The notes: generated by a model not told the origin, from the letters alone. A stretch of 64,000 nucleotides of DNA from Elephas maximus indicus (GCF_024166365.1 NC_064843.1:58986532-59050531), one strand, 5' to 3'. Shown: positions 1 through 10,811, counted from the first letter of the stretch. Numbers and translations are program-made.

Positions 1-300
1 GAGTTCTGAAGACACTCGCACAGTGAATATGATTTTTATCAGGCTAAGTAAAAAAAAAAAAAAAAAAAAAGTGCCCCGGATATACAGAGAAAACTTCAAA
101 AACTTGAGGGAGATGTGGAATTAGGGATCTCATGGCTTGTTGAGCTTGCCTACCAGGTATATTCCAATCAGGACCAGGAACAGGAACAGAGAAAAGCCCA
201 TGGATCAGAAGAGATAGCCTGCATTTCTGGCTGCCACCTTGCAGGGAAATGACTCATCTCCCAGTGGTGCAAGAAAAGGAGGGTCCCTGAGGAGAGAGAG

Positions 301-435
301 AGACGTGAGAGGCTCCAACCCCCATTAAGCCAAGACCAGTATGCCTGGTACAAAGAGAAAGGACACTGGAAGAGAGAGCGCCCTAAATTCCTACCCAGAG
401 GTAAGAAAAAGCCTGGGGCTGCCCAGGGCACCATG
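301..435 (+). pseudogene. gag nucleocapsid remnant with destroyed zinc knuckle
   Basis: The frame through 334-378 reads QYAWYKEKGHWKRERP, matching the KEKGHW core of gammaretroviral nucleocapsid. The CCHC knuckle that packages genomic RNA normally has three cysteines around this core. Here the first two are tyrosines and the third is also lost, while the histidine remains. The frame runs on through a short basic stretch to a stop near the gag end. The rest of gag lies before the window or is unrecognisable. Confidence 0.6.
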
Positions 436-519
436 ATGCTGCTGGGTGAAGACTCAGATTGAGGAGGACTGGAGGCAAGTCCCCCACCTCAGCTGCTGGT
501 TAAAAAGAAGGTGGGGGTG

Positions 520-900
520 GGGAACCTGTATGGTTTGTAGTAGACACCAGAGCAACCCACTCTGTCCTGACCCAGAGAAAGACAGCCTTGACGAAACAAA
601 CTGTGTTGTTCGTGAGAGTTTCAGGTAAGAGGGAGAATCCTCCCTCCCTCCAGCCTCTAACATGCTCCATACAAGGGAACACATTCTTTTCTCTACATGC
701 CCAAGTGTCCCATTCCCCTGCTGGTAAGAGACCTGTTGTGCAAACTGCAAGGACACATTTCTTTTGATAAAGGGACCATGCAGATGCAGGTATGACAAGA
801 GAATGGATGGCGACTATAGATGGCCCTTACCGCTGAACCACCAATTATAGCACAGAAGGACACTATCAGGGATTACTAGGGCCAGACATCAAGGATGCAG
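520..900 (+). pseudogene. Retroviral protease remnant
   Basis: At 543-566 one frame reads DTRATHSVL, matching the aspartic-protease active-site block (DTGA..SVL) of gammaretroviruses. The catalytic Asp is kept (543-545) but the essential glycine is Arg (AGA at 549-551). Frameshifts and stops follow. The assignment rests on this one motif and on its position between the nucleocapsid and RT remnants. Confidence 0.55.
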
Positions 901-979
901 TGGTCCCACAGGTATGAGCCAAAGGTGCCAGGATGCACCAAAAACGTTCCCCCAGTGACAGTCAAGCTCCTACCCAGCA

Positions 980-2230
980 TAGTTCCCCTCCCCCCTGACT
1001 TAAGCAATACCCCATCTGGGTGGAGGCCCAACAGGTACTGGAAAAAATCATCACCAGATACCTGAAACGTGGACTGCTGAGACCATCTCAGTCACAGTTC
1101 AACACTCCCATCCTGCTGGTGAAGAAGAAAAATGGAGAATACTGGTTCAGCCAGGATGTGCAAGCCATCAACAGGTAACAGCTATGGTCCACACTGTAGT
1201 TTCCAACCTGTATACCCTGCTGTCAACCTTGTCACCCACCTTCTCCAGGTTCACTGTGCTAGACCTGAGGGAAGCCTTCATTTGCATCCGAGTGGAAAAG
1301 TCAGGAAATCTTCACCTTCGAGTAGGAGGACCCAGGAGCAGGAAATAAAATAGCAGCTGTGCTGACAAGTCCTCCCACAAGATTTTAAAAATAGTTCTAC
1401 TCTTTTTAGATAAGCTTTGGCCCAAGAACTGAGACAACTGACCCTGACCAATGGTGTCCTCCTCCAATACGTGGATGACCTACTTATTGCCAGTAACGGT
1501 GAGTATGACTGTCCAGAACACCACAGAAGTTTTGAATTTCTGGGAAACGCAGGGTATCAGGCGTCACAAGAAAAAGCTCAGGTCAACAAAAGGAGGTGAT
1601 TTATCTGGGTTTTAAAATCAGACAGGGAGAGCGAGAACTCCTCCCCACCTGAAAAGATGCTATGTGTAGACTGGCAGCCCCTACCAAGTGGAGACAGCTC
1701 CAAGGTTTTTTTTGGAATGGCTGATTTTTGCCACATCTGGATCCCATATTTCAGACTTATTGCTAAGCTTTTATATGGAGCCTCAGATGGAAAAGACACA
1801 GACCCCTTAGAATGGACTGGGACAGAGCAACAGGCTTTCGATACCATTAAAAGAAGTTGATAGAGGCCCTGGCCTTAGGACTCCCCACCATGAATAAATC
1901 TTTTTCTTTATTTATTCTACACGAGTCCACCAAAGGGGCAGCTCGGGACTTGGAAGTGGCTGGTGGTGTACTTCTCAAAGCAGACCTGGTCACCGGAGGA
2001 TGGCTGGCATGCCTTTGGACAGTAGCAGCAGCCATATTAATCATCAAAGAAGCTGAGAAACTCACCCTGGGCCAACTTCTCCAGGTAACTGTGCCCCACT
2101 CAGCTCTGACCATCTTAGATCAGAGAGGGTCACACTGGATCTCCACAGGGCAAATGGTTCAGTACCAAGTGATACTGTTTAGACAACCGAGCCAACACCC
2201 TAGAAGAAACTACCAGTTTAAACCCAGCCA
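980..2230 (+). pseudogene. Reverse transcriptase remnant (fingers/palm to connection)
   Basis: The RT domain is spread over several frames. The catalytic YVDD motif is intact at 1468-1479 in the context VLLQYVDDLLIAS. A thumb segment at about 1690-1856 reads FGMADFCHIWIPYF...PLEWTGTEQQAF, typical of gammaretroviral pol. The connection domain follows at 1857-2230 (ALGLPTMNKSFSLF, EAEKLTLGQ, GSHWIS). In-frame stops near 1597 and 1858 and several frameshifts make it non-functional. Nothing suggests host co-option. Confidence 0.85.
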
Positions 2231-2244
2231 CCCTACTGTCTACC

Positions 2245-2775
2245 TTGCCAAAGCAAGAAAAGGAACATGATTGCCTAAAGACCATTGACCTGGTGTATGC
2301 CAGCTGGCCTGACCTCACTGACCAGCTGCTCCAAAACCCAGACCTTGAACTGTACACCAATGGAAGCAGTTACATGGAACTAGGAGTAAGAAAAGCTGGA
2401 TATGCAGTGGTCACTTTAGAGGAGGTTCTAGAGGCTAATGTGCTTCTCCCAGGTAACTTTGCCCAGAAGGCCAAGCTCATTGCCATGCTGCAGGCCCTTA
2501 AAATCACCAAAGGTAAGGGAGTAACTATTTATACTGATTCCAAGTACACATTTGGGGTATTGTACACACATGGGACAATCTGGAAGGAAACAGAGCTCTT
2601 AACAGCAGGTGATAAAGACATTCAATATTCCAAAGACATTTTACAACTTTTACAAGCCATTCTCCTACCCACCCAAGTAGCAGTAGTACACTGCAAAGGG
2701 CATCAGAAAGGGGACACCACAGTGGCCAAGGGTAATGACAGAGCAAATGTAGCAGCAAAGAAAGCTGCAATCTAA
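2245..2775 (+). pseudogene. RNase H domain remnant, longest open stretch of this pol
   Basis: A 176-codon open stretch resembles the gammaretroviral RNase H that removes RNA from the RNA-DNA hybrid. Visible blocks are LYTNGSSYMELGVRKAGYAV, YTDSKY, VAVVHCKGHQKG and GNDRANVAAKKAA. Only the YTDSKY aspartate of the four metal-binding acids survives. The first is Asn (TNGSS instead of TDGSS), the glutamate is Lys (AKLIAML instead of AEL), and the last is Asn (RANVAA). The domain is therefore catalytically dead although its frame stays open. Confidence 0.9.
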
Positions 2776-2782
2776 CAGAAAC

Positions 2783-3643
2783 CTATAATAGTAGCCCTGC
2801 TAATTCCCCATTTGGAGTTACCACCACCTGACTTCCGCCCAGACTATTCTTAACAAGATAAAGACATTGCCAAGACTGGGGGTGGGAGGGCACTCTAAAC
2901 AAGGCTGGTTGGCTGTACACCACCCATGGAAAGATTTTCATTCCAACAAAACTCATGCACCCTATCCTACAGAGAGCCAACCAGTCCACCCATTATGTAG
3001 TCGATGGATTATATGATTGGGTTAAGAGACATTTAACTGGACCAAAGGCCCACACTAGCATTTCAGCAGTGGTAAACAGCTGTCCCACCTACACAAAAAA
3101 TAATCCCCAAAACACTGCTGAAGCACCCCAGGGGTCTACTGAACTGGGGTAATGCCTGGAGATGACTGTCAGGTAGATTTCACCAAGATGCCTCAAGATC
3201 CCAGGAATTACAAATATCTGTTAGTTTCTATTGACACCTTCACTAACTGGGTTGAAACTTTTCTTTGTGGGACTGAATAGACCACTGAGGTTGTGAAACA
3301 CCTCCTGAAAGAAGTTATTCCTTGATTCGGGCTTCTCGTCTCCATTGGCAGTAACAATGGGCCTTATTTTGTGGCCTTGGAGGTGCAATTGGTGGCAACC
3401 ACTCTAGACATTAACTGGAACTTACACACAGCCTGGAAACCCCAGTCCAGCAGTAAAGTAGAGCAGGCTGACAAGGCTGTAAAGAGACACCTAGCAAAGC
3501 TGTGCCAAGAGACCAAGTTGGTATGGACAAAAGTACTGCCTATAGCCTTCCTGAGAGTTCGCTCCACCTCTAGAGGCAAACCAAAACTTACTCCATTTAA
3601 GCTACTATATTCGGTTGGATCACGTTTCTTGAGAATAGGCATA
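2783..3643 (+). pseudogene. Integrase remnant, N-terminal and core part
   Basis: The zinc-binding N-terminal region (about 2955-3152) and catalytic core (about 3160-3470) of retroviral integrase are recognisable. The core has a kept first Asp (QVDFTKM near 3170) and a kept Glu (SSKVEQADKAV near 3455). The second Asp is Asn (SNNGPYF near 3352), so the D,D-35-E triad is broken. Stops occur in the core near 3278 and 3322. The frame continues to about 3643, where the SINE/RTE insertion begins. Confidence 0.85.
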
Positions 3644-3652
3644 AACATGGGT

Positions 3653-3737
3653 CTCTTCCATAGGAGCAGTTCTGCTCTGGCCTATAGGGTCACTATGAGT
3701 CAAAATCGACTCGACGACACCGGATCTGGGTTTTTTC
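3653..3737 (+). repeat. AfroSINE 3' fragment abutting the RTE insertion
   Basis: The last ~80 bases of an AfroSINE are present (GCAGTTCTGCTCTGG...CTATGAGTCAAAATCGACTC, then GGGTTTTTT), with no 5' tRNA-like half. It lies inside the same presumed target duplication as the RTE (AACATGGGT, 3644-3652 and 6599-6607), directly at the RTE inversion end. Confidence 0.8.
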
Positions 3738-5264
3738 CAGTCAGCTGGCCAGGAAGTTGTCTTCCATATTTCTCGGCATAGATGAATGAGCACCTCTAGT
3801 GCTGCATCTGTTTGTTGAAACATCTCAATTGATAGTCCATCAATTCCTGGTGCCTTGTTTTTCACCAATGCCTTCAGAGCAGCTTGGACTTCTTCCTTCA
3901 GTACCATCGGTTCCTGATCCTATGTCACCTCCTGAAATGGTTGAATATCGACTCATTCTTTTTGGTATAATGACTCTGTGTATTCCTTCCATCTTCTTTT
4001 GATGCTTCCTGCATAATTTAGTATTTTCCCCATGGAATCCTTCACTATTGCAACTCGAGGCTTGAATTTTTTCTTCAGTCCTTTCAGCTTGAGAAACACC
4101 GAGCATGTTCTTCCCTTTTGGTTTTCCATCTCCAGCTCTTTGCACACATCATTATAATACTTTACTTTGTCTTCTCAAGACACCCTTTGAAATCTTCTCT
4201 TCAGTTCTTTTACTTTATCAATTGTTCCTTTTACTTTAGCTGCTCGACGCTCAAGAGCAAGTTTCAGAGTCTCCTCTGACATCCATTTTGGTCTTTTCTT
4301 TCTTTCCTGTCTTTTCAGTGACCTCTTGCTTTCTTCATGGATGATGTCCTTGATGTCATTCCACAACTCGCCTGGTCTTCGGTCACTAGTGTTCAATGCG
4401 TCAAATCTATTCCTGAGATGGTCTCTAAATTCAGGTGGGATATACTCAAGGTCATATTTTGGCTCTCGTGGACTTATTCTGATTTTCTTCACTTTCAGCT
4501 TGAACTCGCATAGGAGCAATTGAGGGTCTGTTCCATAGTTGGCCCCTCGCCTTCATCTGACTGATATTGAGTTTTTCATTGTCTCTTTCCACAGATGTAG
4601 TCAATTTGATTTCTGTGTGTTCCATCTGGCGAGGTCCATGTGTATAGTCACTGTTTATGTTGGTGAAAGTATTTGCAATGCAGAAGTCGTTGGTCTTGCA
4701 AAATTCTATCATTTGATCTCCAGCATCATTTCTATCACCAAGGCCACATTTCCCAACTACTGATCCTTCTTCTTTGTTTCCAACTTTCGCGTTCAAATCA
4801 CCAGTAATTATCAATGCATCTTGGTTGCATGTTCGATCAATTTCAGACTACAGCTGCTGACAAAAATCTTCTATTTGTTCATCTTTGGCCCTAGGGGCTG
4901 GTGCATAAATTTGAATAATGGTCATATTAACTAGTCTTCCTTGTAAAAAAAGAATTTTTTTTACAAGGATTATGGATATTATCCTAGCACCGACAGCGTT
5001 GTACTTCAGGACAGATCTTGAAACGTTCTTTCTGACGATGAATGCAACACCATTCCTCTTTGAGTTGTCATTCCCAGCATAGTAGACTAAATGATTGTCC
5101 GATTCAAAATGGCCAGTACCAGTCCATGTCAGTTCAGCAATGTCTAGGATATCTGTTTATGCATTCCATTTCATTTTTGACGATTTCCAATTTTCCTAGA
5201 TTCATACTTCGTACATTCCAGGTTCCGATTATTAATGGATGTTTGCAGCTGTTTCTTCTCATTT
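3738..5264 (-). pseudogene. RTE ORF2 5' half: endonuclease domain and start of RT
   Basis: Read on the minus strand, it carries an APE-type endonuclease with GDLNAKVG (about 4780-4803) and downstream blocks near 4600. A linker (KRPKWMSEETLKLALERR, near 4260) follows, then the RT start NKAPGIDGLSIEMF (near 3830) and SWPADWK at 3740. RTE endonuclease nicks target DNA to prime reverse transcription. Frameshifts split it into several open pieces, so it is inactive. Confidence 0.75.
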
Positions 5265-5267
5265 TGA

Positions 5268-6475
5268 GGGAATTATATTTATGTCTATTCCCAAGAAAGG
5301 TGATCCAACCGAAAGTGGAAATTATAGAACAATATCATTAATATCACACACAAAGAAAATTTTGCTGAAGATCATTCAAAAACAGCTGCAGCAGTATATT
5401 GACAGGGAACTGCCAGAAATTCAGGCCGGTTTCAGAAGAGGACGTGGAACCAGGGATGTCATTGCTGATGTCAGATGGATCCTGGCTGAAAGCAGAGAAT
5501 ACCAGAAGGATGTTTACCTGTGTTTTATTGACTATGCAAAGGCATTTGACTGTGTGAATAATAACAAACTATGGATAACACTGCGAAGAATGGGAATTCC
5601 AGAACACTTAATTGTGCTCGTGAGGAACCTTTACATAGATCAAGAGGCAGTTGTTCGGACAGAACAAGGGGATAGCGATTGGTTTAAAGTCAGGAAAGGT
5701 GTATGTCAGGGTTGTATTCTTCCACCATACCTACTTAATCTGTATGCTGAACAAATAATCTGAGAAGCTGGACTGTATGAAGAAGAACAGGGCATCAGGA
5801 TTGGAGGAAGGCTCATTAACAACCTGTGTTATGCAGATGACACAATCATGCTTGTTGAAAGTGAAGAGGACTTGAAGCACTTACTAATGAAGATCAAAGA
5901 CCACAGCCTTCAGTATGGATTACACCTCAACATAAAGAAAACAAAAATCCTCACAACTGGACCAGTGAGCAACATCATGATAAACGGAGAAAAGACTGAA
6001 GTTGTCAAGGATTTCATTTTACTTGGATCCACAATCAACACCCACAGAAACAGCAATCAAGATATCAACAGACACATTGCATTGGGTAAATTGGCTGCAA
6101 AGGACCTCTTCAAAGTGTTGAAGAGCAAAGATGTCACCCTGAAGACTAAGGTGCGCCTGACCCAAGCCATGGTATTTTCAGTCACATCATATGCATGTGA
6201 AAGCTGGACAATGAGTAAGGAAGACCGAAGAAGAGTTGATGCTTTTGAATTGTGGTGCTAGCAAAGAATATTGAATATACCATGGACTGACAAAAGAACG
6301 AACAAATCTGTCTTGGAAGAAGTGTGGCCAGAATGCTCCCTAGAGGTAAGGATGGCGAGACTGCGTCTTACATACTTTGGACATGTTGTCAGGAAGGATC
6401 AGTCCCTGGAGAAGGACATCATGTTTCACAGAGTACAGGGTCAGCGGAAAATGCTCAACGAGGTGGATTGACACA
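5268..6475 (+). pseudogene. RTE ORF2 3' half: reverse transcriptase and C-terminus
   Basis: The plus-strand frame begins at PKKGDPTESGNYRTIS and contains QAGFRRGRGTRD, the palm block FIDYAKAFDCV and GVCQGC. YADD is intact at 5830-5841. C-terminal blocks follow: ACESWTM at about 6195 and FGHVVRKDQSLEKDI at about 6385. A TGA at 5761 and a TAG at 6259 interrupt it. The family reverse-transcribes its own RNA at the nicked target; this copy is dead. Confidence 0.85.
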
Positions 6476-6603
6476 GTGGCTGCAACGATGAGCTCAAGCA
6501 TAACAACGATTGTAAGGATGGCACAGGACCGGGCAGTGTTTCGTTCTGTTGTGCATAGGGTGCTATGAGTCGGAACTGACTTGACGGCACCTAACGACAA
6601 CAT

Positions 6604-6900
6604 GGGTACCCTTTATTAAAGAACTCGAAAATGCCCAACATAGCTTGCCTTAATGATCACCAACCTCCCTCCCTCCACAAGGTTGGAGATGTTCAAGTTA
6701 CCAAATACTCGCAGTCCCTTTGGGCAACACTGTCTTCTCTCTACAGATGTGCTCACCTAAGGAGCCCACCTGAGCCAGAGGTACCCCTCCATCTGTTACA
6801 TCCTGGTGATTGGGTCCTTCTCACATCATGGAAAGCCAATCCCCTTCAGCAGAAGTCCTCTTGGCTACGCTGACGTCTGTCAAACTCAACCTACTCAAAG
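6604..6900 (+). pseudogene. Integrase C-terminal remnant of the first ERV, right of the RTE
   Basis: Retroviral pol resumes after the RTE, with segments such as PPSLHKVGDVQVTKYSQSLW and HPGDWVLLTSWK. The latter matches the SH3-like C-terminal domain (PGDxVLLKxW) of gammaretroviral integrase. It is the displaced end of the integrase interrupted at about 3643. Confidence 0.7.
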
Positions 6901-7144
6901 CTGGATCCACCGTACTTAAAGAAAACCACCCCACTGGATGCCAAGGAACAAAGTCGCCAGAACTATGAGAACTGGACTTATGAGCCAGTCAAGGACCTTA
7001 AGTACTTGTTTTCCCAACATCCTCCTGCATGGGTGAGATCCCCCAAATACTTTTAACACTTCTAATAACCTTGGTGTTAGTATTACATTTCCTATACCTG
7101 TATACTCTACTTGAACAAGTTAGATTGCTACAGACATTTCAGCG

Positions 7145-8480
7145 AGCAGAATCAACCACTAACAGGGTGATGTGATTATTCCTAGGAGCTGGCCTATGTG
7201 TAAATGCTGGATGGGATTTCAATGTTCTTAATAGGTTACACCGGGCACATACTGCAGGGGCTAACAATTGCTGGATTTGTTCACATTCCCCTTTGTATGT
7301 AGGGCAAGGTTTACCCACAATCCCTGTACCTCTTCAGCCCTTTTACTGGCTAAAAGAGGGAGCACAATTAATAAATAAAAACAAAACCCTAGACAGAGTC
7401 TAATACACCACTGTGAGGCCTGACTATCCAGCAGCTTAGTGCGTAGAGTCGCATCCTACCCATAATGCAACAGTAGGACGGTGGCCACCATGCAGTAGTA
7501 CCTGTGTCTATGCTAACCAAACATGGACTAAATTCAATATTAACATCTCTTTTAAATGGGACAGCACTAGCACAGTTATGTCAGAAAAACTAGGGGACGA
7601 TATAACTGATCAATGCATTACAAAAGCAGTCTTCCAATTTCCCCCTACAGCCTATTCCTTAAGACACCAAGAACTTTACTGGTTCTGTGGGCATTCAGCC
7701 TATAAGACATGGGCAGATAATCATACTGGCACATGTATGCTGGACGGGGTATGGGCAGGAGGCATACATTTACTCCCCCTAGAAGAGATTCTGTATTCCT
7801 CCAGAAGCATCCATATGTTTAAACTACAAACTATAGCTGCTACTAAGAGTGCTTGGGAAAAGATACAGAGGGTGCTACTCCCAACAATGCTTGGAGTTGG
7901 GAACAACTATGAGGACATTCACACCCTGTATCAGTTCATTAAGAATGTATCTCTGTCACTTGAGACAGTAGCCAATACCATCAAAAGCTTGACCCAGACT
8001 TTGCAGTCTGAAGTAGACTCCATTGAAATCGTGGTTCTATAAAATCAGGTTGCCTTAGATCTAGTGTTAACTTCTTACGGAGAATTTTGTATATATATAT
8101 ATCTCAATGCTAGCTGTTGCTCTTTAGTCAATGCATCTAGACAGACTGAACATGATCAAGTAAAGCTTAGTTCAGTAGTTAGACAACTACACAAGATCAT
8201 GCAACTGCCGAACAATTAACGATGCCTTCAGATCCTAATTTTAGCTGGCTGACATCATGGTTACCCAAACTAGGGTGGTTAAAATCATTGGTTGCTTTTA
8301 CAGTGTTAATAATGATCAAAGGTATATGCTCCTGCTGTTGCATACAAGGTATCCCTGCCTGTGTGTCCTGGTTTAAAAGGCCAACCGTTCAAGCCTATCT
8401 CCAATATTTGCCCCCTCCCAGAGAACATGCCAAACAATTCTGGGCCAGGCTGTATGTTCAGGATGGACACTGGCCCTGAA
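7145..8480 (+). pseudogene. Envelope remnant (SU part and TM subunit)
   Basis: A CWIC motif at 7269-7280 matches the CXXC of gammaretroviral surface subunits. A 154-codon open stretch (7578-8039) covers the end of SU and the TM ectodomain helices (ETVANTIKSLTQTLQSEVD). It stops just before the segment that matches the immunosuppressive/loop region. A second open stretch (8222-8479) carries LGWLKSLVAFTVLIMI, a membrane anchor, followed by a cysteine-rich tail (CSCCCIQGIPACVSW). Stops and shifts separate the parts, so no fusion-competent protein can be made. Confidence 0.8.
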
Positions 8481-8492
8481 TGACCAATGTCC

Positions 8493-8880
8493 AAAAAAGA
8501 AAGGGAGGAAGTAAGACACAGCCTCAAGCAGCTTGCTTGGCTCGCCCCATAACTATGCATTAGAGTCCGGGTTCCTTTGCTTGGCATGCCCCATAACTTT
8601 GCATTAGAATCCTGGTGAGGCATGAAGTTATATGTAAACCCCATTGCACCTGCATAGTAGGATTAAGAATGTTGCTGATATAACTTGCACAAACTTTCTA
8701 CTTGTAAACTGCTTAAAAGTAACCTTTCCCCTTGCTCTTAAGGTACAGACTTGGTGGCAGTAGCCCCGACTGTCTACTTTCCTTGCACAATGAAATAAAG
8801 GTACCTTTCTGCTCTCCCACTTTGTTCTCTCATTTGGCTGATACAAGTGACGCCGAGCAGAACCTGGTGTTTCCACCCAG
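8493..8880 (+). repeat. 3' LTR of the first ERV with preceding polypurine tract
   Basis: A purine run at 8493-8509 fits the plus-strand primer site and is followed by the LTR. A ~44-bp near-direct repeat built on GCTTGGC..GCCCCATAACT.TGCATTAGA occurs at about 8535 and 8579, like an LTR enhancer duplication. An AATAAA lies at 8794-8799. I cannot fix the right end; about 8880 is a guess because the 5' LTR is outside the window for comparison. Confidence 0.7.
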
Positions 8881-9161
8881 CAACAGATGGAAAGGATTTA
8901 GAAGATCCAAGTAAAGAGGAGTGGGCAACAGTATTCCAGATGAGATATGGGGTACGGGAGGTGGGAGGGAAGTACCATAAGCAAAAAAAGAGATCAAGAA
9001 AGGGACAAGGAAGAATGTTTTCAGAAAGCAGGCAATCCAGATTTCTAGGTGGAAACTCCCAATTATTAAATGCCAAGAACTCTTTCAAACATAAAACAGG
9101 AGGCTGACCAAACCAAACACATCTGTCACATGTGGACAGCTAGATGGCATCCTTGCCTATA
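8881..9161. other. Intergenic stretch, no feature recognised
   Basis: It contains purine-rich sequence and no convincing gene or repeat. The last 12 bases (9150-9161, TCCTTGCCTATA) are the left target duplication of the next SINE. Confidence 0.5.
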
Positions 9162-9326
9162 ACCCATAAAAACCCATTGTCGTCGAGTCGATTCTGACTC
9201 ATAGCGACCCTAAAGGACAGAGCAGAACTGCCCCATAGGGTTTCCAAGGAGCACCTGGTGGATTCAAACTGTCAGCCTTTTGGTTAGCAGCTGTAGCACT
9301 TAACCACTACACCACCAGAGTTTCCT
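9162..9326 (-). repeat. AfroSINE, full length
   Basis: It reads on the minus strand from a tRNA-like head to the family tail. The 12-bp target duplication TCCTTGCCTATA is perfect (9150-9161 and 9327-9338). Confidence 0.95.
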
Positions 9327-9338
9327 CCTTGCCTATAT

Positions 9339-10250
9339 GCATGGAAAATCAGCCTAAGTGTAAGGCTGAAAACTTCCATTACTGTGGCCGGGGCAGTCTG
9401 AGACTCTGCTTTCTGCCTCGTTCAGCTCTTCATTTTGCCAACTCCCTCAGGGCAGCTCAGGCAGCCCCTCGTCCTGGAAGTCTTCCCTGGTCTCTTATCT
9501 TCAGGCCTCTGAGATTCAGCCTTCTGTGCCTTTCACCTACACCAGTCATCACTGGACACTTAAAAATGGGCATCCCTGCATTGTTACTTTGATTCTTCCA
9601 TGTGTGTTAATAGTTAACTTACTGGTGAATGACTGAGTGATGGGTGGAGCAGAGAGGAATGTTCAGGAGAGGCCATTTCTCCTGGGCCAAAGCTGGGCTG
9701 AACCTACTTCGGAACAAGGCAGCCTCAGGGCAAGAGAAGGAAATGGATTTATCCTCCAACATCTAGAAAAGAATTTCAGGAAATTCTCATTCTCCCTAGC
9801 TCTCCGGGCCACGAGGACATTTTCGTGGCGTTTGAGAGGGCAAAGTTTCAGAAGGCAGACCTGAGAAAGATAAAGAGAAGTGAGACGGTGCCCAGGTGTA
9901 AACGCTCTTCCCACGAGCGAAGTGGGGCTTGCTCTCCAGCCCCCTAATTGGGGCGATCCAGAAGGCACCAGCGCAGTCCCGTTCTCAACCAGCGGCCCTA
10001 AACCAGAGAGCCAAGCTGTCAACGGGCTCGCCCCCAAGCTCTCATCTGGGGGCGAGGATCCTGTCCCCCAGGAGATGGATGAGAATTTGCCCTTAACTTT
10101 GCGGACTCCAGGGCATCCGCAGGCCGGGGCTCAGGTTGAGAGCGTGGGGTCAGAATACAGACCATGGGAGGGCTGCTCTGCCTCTCCCAGTCTCAGTCTC
10201 TCCATGGGTTTAGAGTTTACAGGATATGTGAGCTGGACGAGGCCATGCTT
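9339..10250. other. Sequence upstream of the ZNF133 promoter, no repeat recognised
   Basis: GC content rises towards the right. Open frames such as 9880-10293 on + and 9663-10037 on - show no domain and are probably chance. I see no repeat family, so this may be the oldest unique sequence flanking the gene. Confidence 0.4.
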
Positions 10251-10466
10251 GCCCGGCGCTCACCCAAAGAGGGGCGCAGGTTTCCACCTCTGAAGCTGAA
10301 GACCGGGAGAACCGACACCACCGCAACTGGAACCACCGGGGTAAGGAGCGGGGTCCTGCCTCCTACGCCAGGATCCGACCCCAGAAGCCGAACAAACGCT
10401 CCCCTGTACGTCATCTTCGCGCGCCGAAGGGGTGGATCCAGCGCCGGATTCAGAAGCCACCGCAGG

Positions 10467-10485
10467 GCGTTCTGGGGAGTGTAGT
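10467..10485 (-). promoter_or_regulatory. SBS-type motif (ZNF143/THAP11 site), copy 1
   Basis: GCGTTCTGGGGAGTGTAGT is close to the reverse of the ACTACAATTCCCAGAATGC consensus, with a kept ACTAC core and TTCTGGG end. Such sites sit near transcription starts of CpG-island promoters. Confidence 0.65.
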
Positions 10486-10724
10486 CTTCGAGGTGGAGGC
10501 GTCAGCGGGGCACGGCAAGGAGCTTCACCCGACACCCTCTACGTGTCTTATATAGGAAGTTTAAAGAAAAAAGAGGGGACTCCTGGGGCCACAGTAGCCA
10601 CTGGCCAGGAGACCGGTGCAGGTTACCCACCCCGCTCCTGAGACGGCCAATGGAACCGCCGGCCAGCAGCGCGCAGCCGCCCCCACCCAGCATCCCGGGA
10701 GGTGTGGTCCCGGCGCCCCGCGGA

Positions 10725-10743
10725 GGATTCTGGGTAGGGTAGT
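10725..10743 (-). promoter_or_regulatory. SBS-type motif (ZNF143/THAP11 site), copy 2
   Basis: GGATTCTGGGTAGGGTAGT is a second, slightly weaker match in the same orientation, 258 bp downstream of the first and 33 bp before the ATG at 10776. Confidence 0.55.
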
Positions 10744-10811
10744 CCCGCGGCGCTGCTGGAGCAGGTCCCCAGCTGATGGCTGGACCGACCCCTTGTTCTT
10801 TGGTGGCGCTG
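10744..10811 (+). other. ZNF133: ZNF133 exon 1 (mostly 5' UTR), start uncertain
   Basis: The exon is placed by the consensus donor CTG|GTGAGTGAG after 10811 inside the CpG island, just downstream of two promoter motifs. Its 5' boundary is unknown; 10744 is only the end of the second motif. It holds ATG at 10776-10778 (context CTGATGG), which would open an upstream reading frame through the next exons. Splicing to 37687 is inferred from gene structure, not seen. Confidence 0.5.

Larger units (their letters stand above)
3738..6598. mobile_element. RTE-clade LINE with 5' inversion, inserted in the ERV integrase
   Basis: The left piece (3738-about 5264) reads as RTE on the minus strand and the right piece (about 5268-6598) on the plus strand. 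The minus piece ends at its outer side in the ORF context SWPADWK. The plus piece starts at FMSIPKKGDPTE, which follows directly in RTE proteins, so the parts are contiguous in the element but inverted in the genome. The 3' end is CTATGAGTCGG...GGCACCTAACGACAA. The 9-bp repeat AACATGGGT flanks the whole unit. This is the layout expected from twin priming. Confidence 0.85.
1..8880 (+). mobile_element. Class I (gammaretrovirus-like) endogenous retrovirus, 5' end outside window
   Basis: A decayed provirus lies on the + strand in normal order: nucleocapsid remnant, protease, reverse transcriptase with YVDD, RNase H, integrase, envelope and a 3' LTR preceded by a purine tract. Every coding segment has stops or frameshifts, so it cannot make functional protein. 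The 5' LTR and most of gag lie left of the window. Integrase is split by a 2.9-kb RTE insertion. A run of 19-20 A at about 51-70 may be the tail of a small retroinsertion or simple slippage. Assignment to class I rests on the RNase H, integrase and envelope similarity that I recognise by eye. Confidence 0.9.

Noticed and set aside
9162..9326. tRNA gene
   Set aside because: The A- and B-box-like strings belong to AfroSINE heads; no clover-leaf or CCA-type end.
9663..10535. Open frames upstream of and in the CpG island (including minus-strand ones)
   Set aside because: GC-rich DNA gives long chance frames. No domain, splice context or codon pattern supports a gene.
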